From the NCBI RefSeq assembly GCF_000527135.1, contig NZ_AZUP01000001.1:1-64000 (forward strand): a stretch of DNA of 64,000 nucleotides, in the 5' to 3' direction. The notes under the pieces were generated by a model. The model saw nothing but the letters and a program-made list of their open reading frames with translations. It was not told the DNA's origin and searched no databases. The stretch is from Methyloversatilis discipulorum (GTDB lineage: Bacteria > Pseudomonadota > Gammaproteobacteria > Burkholderiales > Rhodocyclaceae). The position numbers and the translations under genes are program-made. Below are positions 9,610 through 18,059 of the stretch, piece by piece; within the stretch, counting starts at the first letter, position 1, and each line of letters opens with the position of its first letter.

Positions 9610-9721
9610 GTACGACAGTCCCGCAGGCTGTCGGTCGAAGCGGTTTGCACGGATAATCCGCGCCAAGCGAGGCTCGGCCCGCCGAGAAACCACCGAACAA
9701 GAACCGCCTGTCCAGTCGCAT

Positions 9722-11752
9722 ATGTCCGCACAGCCAAAAGGCCGTTACGCCCACCGCCATCTCGTCCTCTGCCTGTTTCCGCTCGCGTTGGCGATGTCCG
9801 ACGCGCGGGCGCAGGACGAACCGGAGTCGCCTTTCCTCGACGACGACCTGCCGGTCGTGCTGTCGATGACCCGCATGCCGCAGCGCATCGACGACGCGCC
9901 GGGTGCGGTCACGCTGTTCACCCGCGAAGACATCGAGCGCCTCGGCTACCGCCGCCTGCCGCAACTGCTGCGCCTGGTGCCGGGCATGAACGTGATGAGC
10001 GATACCGGGCATTCGCCGGCGCTGTTCTATCACGGCCTCGGCACGCTGAACCCGAACCGGATGCAGGTGCTGATCGACGGCCGCTCGGTCTATTCGCCCT
10101 ATCTGTACGGCTATGTCGATTGGGATGCGCTGCCGCTGACGATGGACGAGATCGAGCGCATAGAGGTGGTGCGTGGCTCGAACGCGGCGACCTATGGCTC
10201 GAACGCGGTGGCCGGTGTGGTCAACATCGTGACCCGTTCCAGCATCGACGGCCCCGCGGCCAGCGTCGCGCTGACCGGTGGCAGCCGCAATGTGTCCGAC
10301 CTGTCGGCGCGACTGCGCCGCAGCTTCGGCCCGCTCAGCGTCGCCATCAACGCGCGCACCATGGGCGACGAAGGTTTCGAACACCGCAACGACGATGCCA
10401 GGCTCAATGCATCGACGCTGCGCGCCGACCTGGCGCTGAACGGCTCCGACGAGATCAGCCTGATGGCCGGGCAGAGCAGCGGCTACCGGGGCGTCGGCTA
10501 CCCGTTCGGTGCGACCGGAAATACCGACAACGCCAACGGTTTCCGCGATGTGCACACCGACAACTGGTTTGCTCATCTGCGCTTCCGTCGCATCGTCGCC
10601 ACCGATCATGAATGGTCGGTCGGCTATTACCAGAACGAGGACAAGGGGCGCGAGGAGTGGTTTGGTGTGCTCGGTCCGCTGCAACTGCCGATCGATTACA
10701 ACCGTACCGCGACCCGCAAGAACCTCGATTTCCAGTATCAGTTCGTGCCGGTCAGTGACTGGCGCCTCGCGCTCGGTGCCGAACTCCGTCGCGACGAACT
10801 CCGCTCCGACCGGATGTTCTTCGTCACCGGCCGCGAGTCACAAGGTCTGTTCCGCGTGTCCGCCAATGCCGAATGGCGGCCGAACGAGTACTGGACCTTC
10901 AACTTCGGCAACATGATCGAGCGTTTCCAGAACCAGAGTCCGCAGGCGTCGCCGCGCGTGTTCGCCACGCTGCACGTGACGCCGCAGCATGCGATCAAGG
11001 CCGGTGTGAGCCGCGCCTTCCGCCAGCCGGCGCTGATCGAGGCACGCGGTGATTCGCGCTTCATCTATCCGCAGCTCATCCCGCTCCTGCCTCCGCAGTA
11101 TGCGGGCCGTGTCATCCGCACCTACGTTGGCACGCCGGGGCTGCAGCCCGAACGGCTCGATTCGGCGGAACTGGGCTACGTCGGGCAGTTCGGATCGTCC
11201 ACGCTGGACGTGCGCGTGTTCCACGAGCGCTTCAATCATCTGATCACCGAAACGCGCTACGAGGATCCGGATTACCTCGAACGCGGGCGGACCTATATCG
11301 AAGGCCCGGGCGCGCAGATCACCGGCATCGAGTACCAGTACCGCTATCGTGGCGATGGCCGCGAAATCTGGTGGTCGCACGCGATCCCGCGCATCAGTTC
11401 GGAGCCGGTGTGCGACCCGGGGCAGACCTGCTATTCGGACACGATTCCGACCTCCTCCTGGTCGCTGACCTGGATGGAACAGTTCAGCCACGACTGGTCG
11501 ATCGCGGCAACGCTGTTCGGCGTCAATTCGGCCCACTATCTGAACGGCAGCAAGCGCGTACGTGCCTACCAGACGATGGATGCGCGGGTAGCGAAGAAAT
11601 TCCGCAGCGGCAACATGACTTGGGAGGCCGCGCTTGCGGTGACCGACATCGGCCCGGGCTACGAAACCTTCAACGACGATCAGGGCGCGCGCGTGCCGTT
11701 CAACCGCGTCGCCCGGCAGACCATGCTGACGCTACGCTCCAGCTGGTTCTGA
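9722..11752 (+). CDS. TonB-dependent outer-membrane receptor
   Basis: The product is 676 residues with a signal peptide ending near residue 31 (SDARA). The plug domain (about 40-155) carries TRMPQRIDDAPGAVTLFTREDIERLG and the EIERIEVVRGSNAATYGSNAVAGVVNI block that defines TonB-dependent receptors. The remainder is a beta-barrel rich in alternating aromatic strands and ends in a terminal phenylalanine. The substrate cannot be read from sequence. No TonB box is obvious near the mature N-terminus. It lies 64 bp upstream of a hybrid sensor kinase on the same strand, so the pair may be linked, but no metal-uptake gene is adjacent. Confidence 0.88.
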   Translation: MSAQPKGRYAHRHLVLCLFPLALAMSDARAQDEPESPFLDDDLPVVLSMTRMPQRIDDAPGAVTLFTREDIERLGYRRLPQLLRLVPGMNVMSDTGHSPALFYHGLGTLNPNRMQVLIDGRSVYSPYLYGYVDWDALPLTMDEIERIEVVRGSNAATYGSNAVAGVVNIVTRSSIDGPAASVALTGGSRNVSDLSARLRRSFGPLSVAINARTMGDEGFEHRNDDARLNASTLRADLALNGSDEISLMAGQSSGYRGVGYPFGATGNTDNANGFRDVHTDNWFAHLRFRRIVATDHEWSVGYYQNEDKGREEWFGVLGPLQLPIDYNRTATRKNLDFQYQFVPVSDWRLALGAELRRDELRSDRMFFVTGRESQGLFRVSANAEWRPNEYWTFNFGNMIERFQNQSPQASPRVFATLHVTPQHAIKAGVSRAFRQPALIEARGDSRFIYPQLIPLLPPQYAGRVIRTYVGTPGLQPERLDSAELGYVGQFGSSTLDVRVFHERFNHLITETRYEDPDYLERGRTYIEGPGAQITGIEYQYRYRGDGREIWWSHAIPRISSEPVCDPGQTCYSDTIPTSSWSLTWMEQFSHDWSIAATLFGVNSAHYLNGSKRVRAYQTMDARVAKKFRSGNMTWEAALAVTDIGPGYETFNDDQGARVPFNRVARQTMLTLRSSWF

Positions 11753-11816
11753 AGCGACCGCCGCGATCCCGTATCATGATCGCCGGATAAACAGGCGGTC
11801 TACGCAAGGAGGCGGG

Positions 11817-13757
11817 GTGCGGAGTCGGTTCGGACTCAATCGACTCGGATTCCGTGCCCGTGTGCTGGTGGCGGCGCTACTGCCGTCGGTGGCGATCGCG
11901 CTGGCGCTGGCCGTTCACTTCACGTCCACCCGCATTGCCGACATCGAGCGCGCGCTGATCGACCGCGCCATGCTGCTCACCGCCAGCCTGGCGCCGGCCT
12001 CCGAGTACGGTCTGTTTGCCGGCAACATCGACATCCTGCAGTCGATCGCCGACGCCTCGTTGCGCGAGCGCGATGTCGACGGGCTGGTCGTGTTCGACCG
12101 CGATCACGTGGTGCTGGCGCGAGCAGGACGTACGCGCATGCCGGAACGGAGCGTGACCGATGGCCTTGGTGCGCCGGCGCTGCTCGAAAGTACCGACGAT
12201 TACCATCTGTTCGCCGCACCGGTTTTCAGCGTGCAGGCGCGACCTGACCCGCTGTTCGACAATGGTGACGACACGCCCGCCGTCAGCCGGCTTGGCGTCG
12301 TCGTGGTGCAGGTGTCGCGGCTGGGCAGTGCGCAGGCACGACGCGAACTGATCGTCAGTGCTGCGCTGATCACCGCTGGTGGCCTGCTGCTGGCCGGCCT
12401 GTTCGCGCGCATCCTGTCCGACGGCGCCACCGCGCCGGTGCGTGCGCTGGCCGACACCGTGCGCCGCATCGAACAGGGCGACTTCTCGGCGCGGGCGCGT
12501 ACCGGCGCACGCGGCATCATGCAGGTGCTGGAGGACGGCATCAACCGGATGGCCGTCACGCTCAGCGGGGCGCGGGCCGACCTCGAACAGCGGGTGCTCG
12601 ATGCGACCGCTCAGTTGCAGCAGCAGAAGGAGAGGGCCGAGCAGGCCAGCCGGGCCAAGACCCAGTTCGTCGATGCGCTGCTGCACGACCTGAGCCAGCC
12701 GCTGATGGCGATGGGCCTCGACATCCGCACCCTGAAACTGCGCCTGCGCGACGAGGAAAGCAGCGGTCTGCTGACCCGGCTGGAGCGCTCGTCGATGAAG
12801 CTGGAGAACATGCGCGATGTGCTGCTCGACGTCGCCCGGCTGGAATCCGGCGCTACCCAGCCGCGCATCACCGACTTTCCGCTCTGGCGCGTGTTCGAAA
12901 GCCTGCGCCTCACCTTCGAGGCACAGGCGGCGGAGAAGGGCCTGCGCTTCGAACTGTATCCGACGCGCGCCTGGTGCCGTTCCGACCCGCTGCTGCTCGA
13001 ACGCGTGCTCGCCAATCTGGTGTCGAACGCACTGCGCTATACCGCACAGGGGGCCGTGTTCGTCGGCGTGCGCTGGCTCGGCGACGCCGTCCTGCGCATC
13101 GAGGTGCGCGACAGCGGCCAGGGCATTCCGCCGGAGCGCATCGACGACGTGTTCGACGAATTCGTGCGCCTGCCCGGCACCGACCCCGGGAGTGGTGGCC
13201 GCGGCATGGGCCTGGGGCTGGCCATCGTGCGCCGGCTGTGCACGCTGCTCGGTCATGCGCTGGCCGTGCGCTCGCGCCCCGGGCGCGGTTCGAACTTCAG
13301 CGTGACGGTGCCGCGCGTGCATGCCTTCGTGCCGGCGCCGGTCGAGGACGAACTGCAGGGCCTGCGGCGGCTGGCCAACCGGCGCGTCGCGCTGATCGAC
13401 GACGATCCGGCCATCCTGCAGTCGCTGCAGTCGCTGCTGGCGTCGGTCGGCATCGACGTGGTGTCGGGCACCTCGCCCGACTTCGTGCTGCGCCAGCTGC
13501 GCCAGGCCGGCGCGCCGGACTTCATCATCAGCGATTACCAGCTCGGCGACGGTCTGGATGGACTGTCGGCGGTACTTTCGCTGCGGCGCGAACTGGGCGA
13601 AGAGATTCCGGCGCTGATCATGACCGGACTGGCGGCCACGCGCGAGCTGGAGATCGAACTGGAGACGCACGGCATTCCGCTGGTCGCCAAACCGGTGCGA
13701 CCGGTGGTGCTCGACGCGGTGATCGGCGGCCTGCTCGACGCCGCAGAGGAGGGCTGA
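11817..13757 (+). CDS. Membrane hybrid histidine kinase with C-terminal receiver
   Basis: The product is 646 residues, starting at GTG 11817 behind AAGGAGG. Order: TM1 (about 14-34), periplasmic region to about 178, TM2 (about 180-200), HAMP (about 200-255), coiled coil, HisKA with the phospho-acceptor His290 in LLHDLSQPL, HATPase_c with an N-box at LANLVSNALRYT and G-rich GRGMGLGLAIV, and a receiver domain from about residue 520 with acceptor Asp near 571 (IISDYQLGD). The H-box differs from the common SHELRTPL form. The LuxR-type regulator gene converging 5 bp downstream is a plausible partner through a phosphorelay. Confidence 0.92.
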   Translation: MRSRFGLNRLGFRARVLVAALLPSVAIALALAVHFTSTRIADIERALIDRAMLLTASLAPASEYGLFAGNIDILQSIADASLRERDVDGLVVFDRDHVVLARAGRTRMPERSVTDGLGAPALLESTDDYHLFAAPVFSVQARPDPLFDNGDDTPAVSRLGVVVVQVSRLGSAQARRELIVSAALITAGGLLLAGLFARILSDGATAPVRALADTVRRIEQGDFSARARTGARGIMQVLEDGINRMAVTLSGARADLEQRVLDATAQLQQQKERAEQASRAKTQFVDALLHDLSQPLMAMGLDIRTLKLRLRDEESSGLLTRLERSSMKLENMRDVLLDVARLESGATQPRITDFPLWRVFESLRLTFEAQAAEKGLRFELYPTRAWCRSDPLLLERVLANLVSNALRYTAQGAVFVGVRWLGDAVLRIEVRDSGQGIPPERIDDVFDEFVRLPGTDPGSGGRGMGLGLAIVRRLCTLLGHALAVRSRPGRGSNFSVTVPRVHAFVPAPVEDELQGLRRLANRRVALIDDDPAILQSLQSLLASVGIDVVSGTSPDFVLRQLRQAGAPDFIISDYQLGDGLDGLSAVLSLRRELGEEIPALIMTGLAATRELEIELETHGIPLVAKPVRPVVLDAVIGGLLDAAEEG

Positions 13758-13762
13758 CCCGC

Positions 13763-14428
13763 CTAAGCGCTGCCCTTCGGTGGGCGCCGCGGCAGGCGTA
13801 TGCCCATCTGCGACAGCGCGAACACCGCCTGCGTGCGGTTCTTCACCGCGAGCAGGCGCAGGATGGTCGAAATGTGGGTCTTGGCCGTGCCGTCCGAAAT
13901 GCCCAGTTCGCGGCAGATCAGCTTGTTCGGCATGCCTTCGATCATCAGACCGAGCACCTGTATCTGGCGCGGCGTGAGACCGATGTCGGCGAGGTCCTGT
14001 ATCGTCGGTCGTGGCGGCTGCGGGTGGATGGCGTCGTCGAGCACCTGCTGCGGCACGTAGATGCCGCCCTTCAGTACCAGCTGCAGCGCGCTCACCAGCA
14101 CCGAGGTGGTCGAACTTTTGGAGATGAAACCCATCGCACCCTGGTCGATGGCGTCGGTGATCGTGTGCCGGTCATCCTGCGCCGAAATGACCACCACCGG
14201 CACGTCCGGGAATTCGCTGCGCAGCTGCGTCAGCAAGGTCGTGCCTTCGGCGTCCGGCAGGTTGAGGTCGAGCATGACCAGATCGGGGCGCAGGCCGCCG
14301 CGCAGCATGGTCAGTGCGCGCGAGGCCAGCAGGGCGCAGCGGATGTCCGGCTCGCTGTCGATTTCGGTCAGCACGCTGCGCAGGCCTTCCACGACGAGCG
14401 GCTGGTCTTCGACGATCATTACCTGCAT
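13763..14428 (-). CDS. NarL/LuxR-family response regulator
   Basis: The product is 221 residues from ATG 14428. A TTG five codons upstream (14443) is an alternative start. The N-terminal receiver has acidic residues at VEDQP and acceptor Asp54 in VMLDLNLPDAEG, plus a lysine in GFISKSSTTS. A LuxR helix-turn-helix follows (LTPRQIQVLGLMIEGMPNKLICRELGIS, about 150-178). It is transcribed towards the hybrid kinase with 5 bp between stops. It is divergent from cbiX with about 84 bp between starts. Its target genes cannot be read from the sequence. Confidence 0.92.
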   Translation of the reverse strand: MQVMIVEDQPLVVEGLRSVLTEIDSEPDIRCALLASRALTMLRGGLRPDLVMLDLNLPDAEGTTLLTQLRSEFPDVPVVVISAQDDRHTITDAIDQGAMGFISKSSTTSVLVSALQLVLKGGIYVPQQVLDDAIHPQPPRPTIQDLADIGLTPRQIQVLGLMIEGMPNKLICRELGISDGTAKTHISTILRLLAVKNRTQAVFALSQMGIRLPRRPPKGSA

Positions 14429-14512
14429 GGACGTTTCTCGCAATCGGGCGACGGACGGATTTTATATGCTGCAGTGTTTGCAGTTCTGCTGCGATGCAAT
14501 GGAGAACATGTC

Positions 14513-14884
14513 TTGAATCACGGCCTCATCCTGTTTGGACACGGATCGCGCGATCCGGAATGGGCGCGCCCGCTGCGCGAGGTGGCGGCGCAGGTGGCGG
14601 CGGGCGACGGTGCACCGCAGGTCGAACTGGCCTTTCTCGAATTCCTCGAACCGACGCTGGAACAGGCGTGCGACCGGCTCGCCGCGGCCGGCGTCACACG
14701 CATTGCGGTGCTGCCGATGTTCATCGCGCAGAGCGGGCATGTGCGGCGCGACCTGCCGGCGCAGCTTGAGGCGGCGCGTGCCCGCCACCCGTCGCTGCGC
14801 ATCGATCTCGCCACCGCGGTCGGCGAAGATCCGCGCGTGCAGGCGGTGATGGCCGAGGTGGCGCGCTCTGCGCTGGCCGGCTGA
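14513..14884 (+). CDS. cbiX: Small CbiX-type sirohydrochlorin chelatase
   Basis: The product is 123 residues, the size of the short single-domain CbiX form. The N-terminus LILFGHGSRDPEW carries the metal/substrate-binding histidine and the GHGSR signature. A second histidine lies in PMFIAQSGHVRRDLP near residue 75, matching the two-histidine active site of CbiX. The enzyme inserts cobalt (or iron or nickel in relatives) into sirohydrochlorin, a step towards cobalamin or siroheme. I chose TTG 14513 because GGAGAA lies just upstream and no in-frame ATG exists. It stands alone, away from other cobalamin genes. Confidence 0.85.
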   Translation: MNHGLILFGHGSRDPEWARPLREVAAQVAAGDGAPQVELAFLEFLEPTLEQACDRLAAAGVTRIAVLPMFIAQSGHVRRDLPAQLEAARARHPSLRIDLATAVGEDPRVQAVMAEVARSALAG

Positions 14885-14986
14885 GCGCGCTCAAGCCGTC
14901 GGTTACCTTGCCGTTACAGCTTGCGATGAGCGGGGGGCGACGGACTCCAAGGCCCGCCGCTCGCCCACAACGCGGAGCACTTCCTT

Positions 14987-15892
14987 ATGGTGAGCATGTC
15001 TGCCCCGATCAGACTTCTGGTCGTCGATGACGAGCCCTTCAACCTCGAAATCATCGGCGAATACCTTGACGGGCAGGGTTACGAGTTGACCATGGCGCGC
15101 GACGGTGTCGAAGCCTGGGAATACCTCGAAAACGCCGCGATCGATTTCGACCTGCTGGTGCTCGACCGCATGATGCCGCGACTTGACGGCATGGAACTGC
15201 TGCGTCGCGTGCGCCGCACGCCGCGCCTGAGCGGCCTGCCGGTCGTCATGCAGACCGCCGCCGCCACACCCGACCAGGTGCGCGAGGGCTTGCAGGCCGG
15301 TGCCCGCTACTACCTCACCAAACCCTACGAACCGGATGCGCTGCTGGCCATCGTCAAATCGGCGCTGGAGGAGGCGCACCGCACCCGTGAGATCCAGTTG
15401 CAGGCCGAGGGCATGCGCCGCGCCATGGGTGCGCTGCGCCGCGCCGAGTTCGAGTTCAGCACGCTGGGTCAGGCGACCGAGCTGGCCTCGCTGGCCTCGC
15501 TGGTATCGCCCGAGCCCGAGAACATCGTGATGGGACTGAGCGAACTCATGATCAACGCCGTCGAGCACGGCAACCTCGGCATCAGCTATGCCGAGAAATC
15601 GCGGCTGCGGCTGGAAGATTGCTGGCAGGAAGAGGTCGAACGACGTCTGCTGCTGCCGGAGTACGCCGATCGCCGTGCGCGACTGCTGATCGAATGCGGC
15701 GACGAGGCCGTACGCTACACAGTCAGCGACGACGGCGCGGGCTTCGATTTCGCGCGCTATCTCGACTTCGACCCCGGGCGCGCCTTCGACCCCAACGGTC
15801 GCGGCATTGCGATGGCGCGGCAGCTGTGCTTCCGCAGCCTCGAATACAAGGGCTGCGGCAACGTGGTCACGGCAACGGTGGAACGGCCATGA
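14987..15892 (+). CDS. Response regulator with C-terminal ATPase (anti-sigma kinase-like) domain
   Basis: The product is 301 residues. The receiver domain (about 8-125) has Asp14/Asp15 and acceptor Asp60 (LLVLDRMMP) and Lys in LTKPYEPD. After a helical linker, residues from about 160 to the end form a GHKL ATPase fold: N-box SELMINAVEHGNLG, DDGAGFD and a G-box at PNGRGIAMARQLCF. This HATPase_c_2 type is shared with RsbW-like anti-sigma kinases. No HisKA domain is present, so it is not a classical kinase. It overlaps the next gene by four bases (ATGA), a REC-PP2C phosphatase, suggesting a partner-switching module. No STAS antagonist gene is nearby. Confidence 0.85.
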   Translation: MVSMSAPIRLLVVDDEPFNLEIIGEYLDGQGYELTMARDGVEAWEYLENAAIDFDLLVLDRMMPRLDGMELLRRVRRTPRLSGLPVVMQTAAATPDQVREGLQAGARYYLTKPYEPDALLAIVKSALEEAHRTREIQLQAEGMRRAMGALRRAEFEFSTLGQATELASLASLVSPEPENIVMGLSELMINAVEHGNLGISYAEKSRLRLEDCWQEEVERRLLLPEYADRRARLLIECGDEAVRYTVSDDGAGFDFARYLDFDPGRAFDPNGRGIAMARQLCFRSLEYKGCGNVVTATVERP

Positions 15893-17061
15893 GTGCAATC
15901 GGCATGGCGCAGGCAGCAACAGCGCAGCAGGCGGCCGCGCCGCTGCGGCAGATGACGGTGCTGGTGGTCGACGACACCCTGGTCGGCCGGGCGACCGTCA
16001 GCGCGCTGGTGCGCCGGCTCGGCCACCGCTGCATCGAGGCCTCGGACGGTGCCGGTGCGGTGCAGGCCTACCGCGCCTACCGCCCCGATGTCGTGCTGAT
16101 GGACGTGGTGATGCCCGGCATGGACGGACTGGAGGCGACGCGCGAGCTGCGCCGGCTGGCGGCCGACACCTTCCTGCCGATACTGCTGCTGTCCGCCCGC
16201 TCCGACGACGCCGACATGATTGCCGGCCTAGAAGCCGGCGCCGACGACTATCTGACCAAGCCGATCAATTTCGCCATCCTGACCGCCAAGCTCGCCAACT
16301 GCGCGCGGCAGATCGTCATGCACGCCAGCATGGCGAACTACCACGCCGAACAGGAGGAGGAAATCGAGTTCGCGCGACACGTGATCGAGCGCCAGGTGCA
16401 GGGCAAGGCGGTCGACGATCGTCGCGTGCGCTACTCGGTTACACCGACCGCGCAGTTCTCGGGTGACATCGTCGCCGTGTCGCATTCGCCGTCCGGTGCG
16501 CTGTATGCGCTGCTGGCCGACGCGACCGGCCACGGCCTGGCGGCGGCGATCAGCGTGCTGCCGGTGCTGCAGGTGTTCTTCGGCATGGCCAAGAAGAACC
16601 TGTCGCTCGGCCTGATGGCCAGCGAAATCAATCGCCACCTGATGTCCACGCTGCCGGTCGGTCGTTTCGTTGCGGCCACCATGGTGCGTCTGGACGCCGG
16701 TGAGGGCGAGGTGTGGGTGGGCGGTACGCCCGAGGCGCTGTGGCTGGATCGCAGCGGCGCAGTGATCGAGCGCTTCGCGTCGGCCAATCTGCCGCTGGGC
16801 ATCGACGGCGACGACGCGATGAACGTGCCGCCGCAGCGCTTCAGCTGGACGCCCGGCGACCAGCTGGTGTTGTGTTCGGATGGACTGGTCGAGGCGCTGG
16901 GCATGCGCGGCGACGCCTTCGGCCAGCAGCACTTCGAGCAGGTGCTGCACGACAATGCGCCGGCGCAGCGCCACGATGCGGTGCGCGCCGCACTCGCCAT
17001 GCATCTGGACGGGGCACTGGCGCACGACGACGTGTCGCTGATGGTGATAGACCTTGATTGA
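15889..17061 (+). CDS. Response regulator with PP2C-type (SpoIIE/RsbU) phosphatase output
   Basis: The product is 390 residues. A receiver domain (about 22-142) has acceptor Asp72 in VLMDVVMPGMDG and the lysine in YLTKPINF. A short helical linker leads to a SpoIIE-type PP2C domain (about 195-390) with metal-binding segments SGDIVAVSHS, LADATGHGLAAA, CSDGLVEA and the terminal DDVSLMVIDLD. Such proteins dephosphorylate STAS-domain anti-anti-sigma factors or similar partners in response to phosphorylation of the receiver. The start overlaps the preceding REC-ATPase gene, so both are made together. Confidence 0.9.
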   Translation: MSAIGMAQAATAQQAAAPLRQMTVLVVDDTLVGRATVSALVRRLGHRCIEASDGAGAVQAYRAYRPDVVLMDVVMPGMDGLEATRELRRLAADTFLPILLLSARSDDADMIAGLEAGADDYLTKPINFAILTAKLANCARQIVMHASMANYHAEQEEEIEFARHVIERQVQGKAVDDRRVRYSVTPTAQFSGDIVAVSHSPSGALYALLADATGHGLAAAISVLPVLQVFFGMAKKNLSLGLMASEINRHLMSTLPVGRFVAATMVRLDAGEGEVWVGGTPEALWLDRSGAVIERFASANLPLGIDGDDAMNVPPQRFSWTPGDQLVLCSDGLVEALGMRGDAFGQQHFEQVLHDNAPAQRHDAVRAALAMHLDGALAHDDVSLMVIDLD

Positions 17062-17115
17062 GGCCCGCACGCAAGTCCTTGTCGCAGCTTGATTTGCGGC
17101 GCGCGGGGCGGCGAT

Positions 17116-17131
17116 TGGCACGGCGATTGCA
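17116..17131 (+). promoter_or_regulatory. Sigma-54 promoter of nasT
   Basis: TGGCAC-GGCGA-TTGCA is an exact match to the sigma-54 consensus TGGCAC-N5-TTGCA, with GG and GC 12 bp apart. It places the expected start about 10-12 bp downstream, 25 bp before the nasT ATG. Sigma-54 with NtrC is the usual route to nitrogen-controlled assimilation genes. I do not see a convincing NtrC dyad upstream. Confidence 0.8.
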
Positions 17132-17166
17132 TCGCGTCGGTCCGGAATCCCTTTCCTGACTGAACA

Positions 17167-17748
17167 ATGGCCGTTCTCAATGTCCTGGTGGTAGACGAAT
17201 CGCGCAAGCGCGCCGCTGAAATCTGCGCCGGGCTCGCCTGCGCCGGTTACCAGGTGGCAGCGGTGCTGTCGAGCGCCTACGACCTGCACATGAAGGTCGA
17301 GGAAATCAAACCGGACGTCATCCTGATCCAGACCGATTCGCCGTCGCGCGACACGCTGGAGAACATGGCGGCGATGGACCGCGAAATGCCGCGCCCGGTC
17401 GTCGTGTTCGCCAACGATTCGGACAGCAAGACGATACGCCGCGCAATGAAGGCAGGCGTTTCGGCCTATGTGGTCGATGGCCTGGAGCCGAAGCGCATCA
17501 AGCCGGTGATCGATGTCGCGCTGGCGCGTTTCGAGGAGCACCAGGAACTGCGCCGCTCGCGCGACGAAGCGCGGCAGAAGCTCTCCGAGCGCATTTCGAT
17601 CGATCGTGCCAAGGGCATCCTGATGAAGCTGCGCGGCATTGACGAGGATGCCGCCTATCACACGCTGCGCAAGCTGGCGATGGAGCGCGGCAAGACGATT
17701 GCCGCGGTGTCGGACGACTTCATCGCGACCGCGCGTCTGCTCGGCTGA
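17167..17748 (+). CDS. nasT: NasT-type ANTAR-domain transcription antiterminator
   Basis: The product is 193 residues: an N-terminal receiver-like domain (1-120), a coiled linker and a C-terminal ANTAR RNA-binding domain (about 135-190, containing ERISIDRAKGILMKLRG and DEDAAYHTLRKLAM). NasT and its relatives bind a two-hairpin RNA and prevent termination ahead of nitrate/nitrite assimilation genes. The usual phospho-acceptor position is Gln55 (VILIQTDSP) instead of Asp, and the conserved lysine position reads VVDGLEP. A receiver of this kind is unlikely to be phosphorylated, which agrees with control by protein binding, as in NasS-NasT. No nasS gene lies beside it. Confidence 0.92.
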   Translation: MAVLNVLVVDESRKRAAEICAGLACAGYQVAAVLSSAYDLHMKVEEIKPDVILIQTDSPSRDTLENMAAMDREMPRPVVVFANDSDSKTIRRAMKAGVSAYVVDGLEPKRIKPVIDVALARFEEHQELRRSRDEARQKLSERISIDRAKGILMKLRGIDEDAAYHTLRKLAMERGKTIAAVSDDFIATARLLG

Positions 17749-18027
17749 CCGGCCGGGCCTTTCCTTCCCCCTGTTGTAGAGATTCCCGTCGGCACGGCGC
17801 TCGCTGCGCCGTGCATGGCCATCCGCCATTGCCGTGCACCCATGCAAGGAAGCCGGCGGCAGATGGCGTCAGGCCCTCGGCATGCATGCGCCGGTTCGAC
17901 ATGGTGCGTACGCACGCTGCTGTCGCACCGCACAAGTGCGGACGCATCGGACCGTGCCTTCGTGTTCAGTTTCCGGTTCGTGTTTCAACAGCTTGAAATA
18001 AAACGGATTTTGTATTGATTCTCAAGG
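17749..18027. other. Upstream region of the nrt operon with palindromes
   Basis: No gene is supported here. A 9-bp hairpin at 17792-17814 (GCACGGCGC/GCGCCGTGC, 5-nt loop) lies 43 bp after nasT and lacks a T-run. Two perfect palindromes, GTGCGTACGCAC (17904-17915) and CCGCACAAGTGCGG (17928-17941), are 110-125 bp upstream of the -24/-12 promoter. That is a distance usual for sigma-54 activator sites. Their resemblance to the NtrC dyad (TGCACC-N5-GGTGCA) is only partial. Confidence 0.45.
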
Positions 18028-18028
18028 T

Positions 18029-18044
18029 TGGCACGGGCCGTGCT
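18029..18044 (+). promoter_or_regulatory. Sigma-54 promoter of nrtABC
   Basis: TGGCAC-GGGCC-GTGCT matches the sigma-54 consensus at all but one base, with the invariant GG (18030-18031) and GC (18042-18043) 12 bp apart. The predicted start, near 18054, is just before the first hairpin of the ANTAR leader. Promoter and leader therefore fit together. Confidence 0.75.
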
Positions 18045-18059
18045 AATCACCGTTCAAGG

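Noticed and set aside
11877..13670. Minus-strand frame opposite the hybrid kinase gene
   Set aside because: Kinase and receiver motifs are intact on the plus strand. The mirror frame has no start signal or domain.
12974..14512. Plus-strand frame running through the kinase end and the regulator gene before cbiX
   Set aside because: Only the last 123 codons (from TTG 14513) are CbiX. The rest overlaps two real genes in other frames and has no conserved content.
16228..17847. Minus-strand frame opposite the PP2C and nasT genes
   Set aside because: Both plus-strand genes are clear. The mirror is an artefact of third-position GC.
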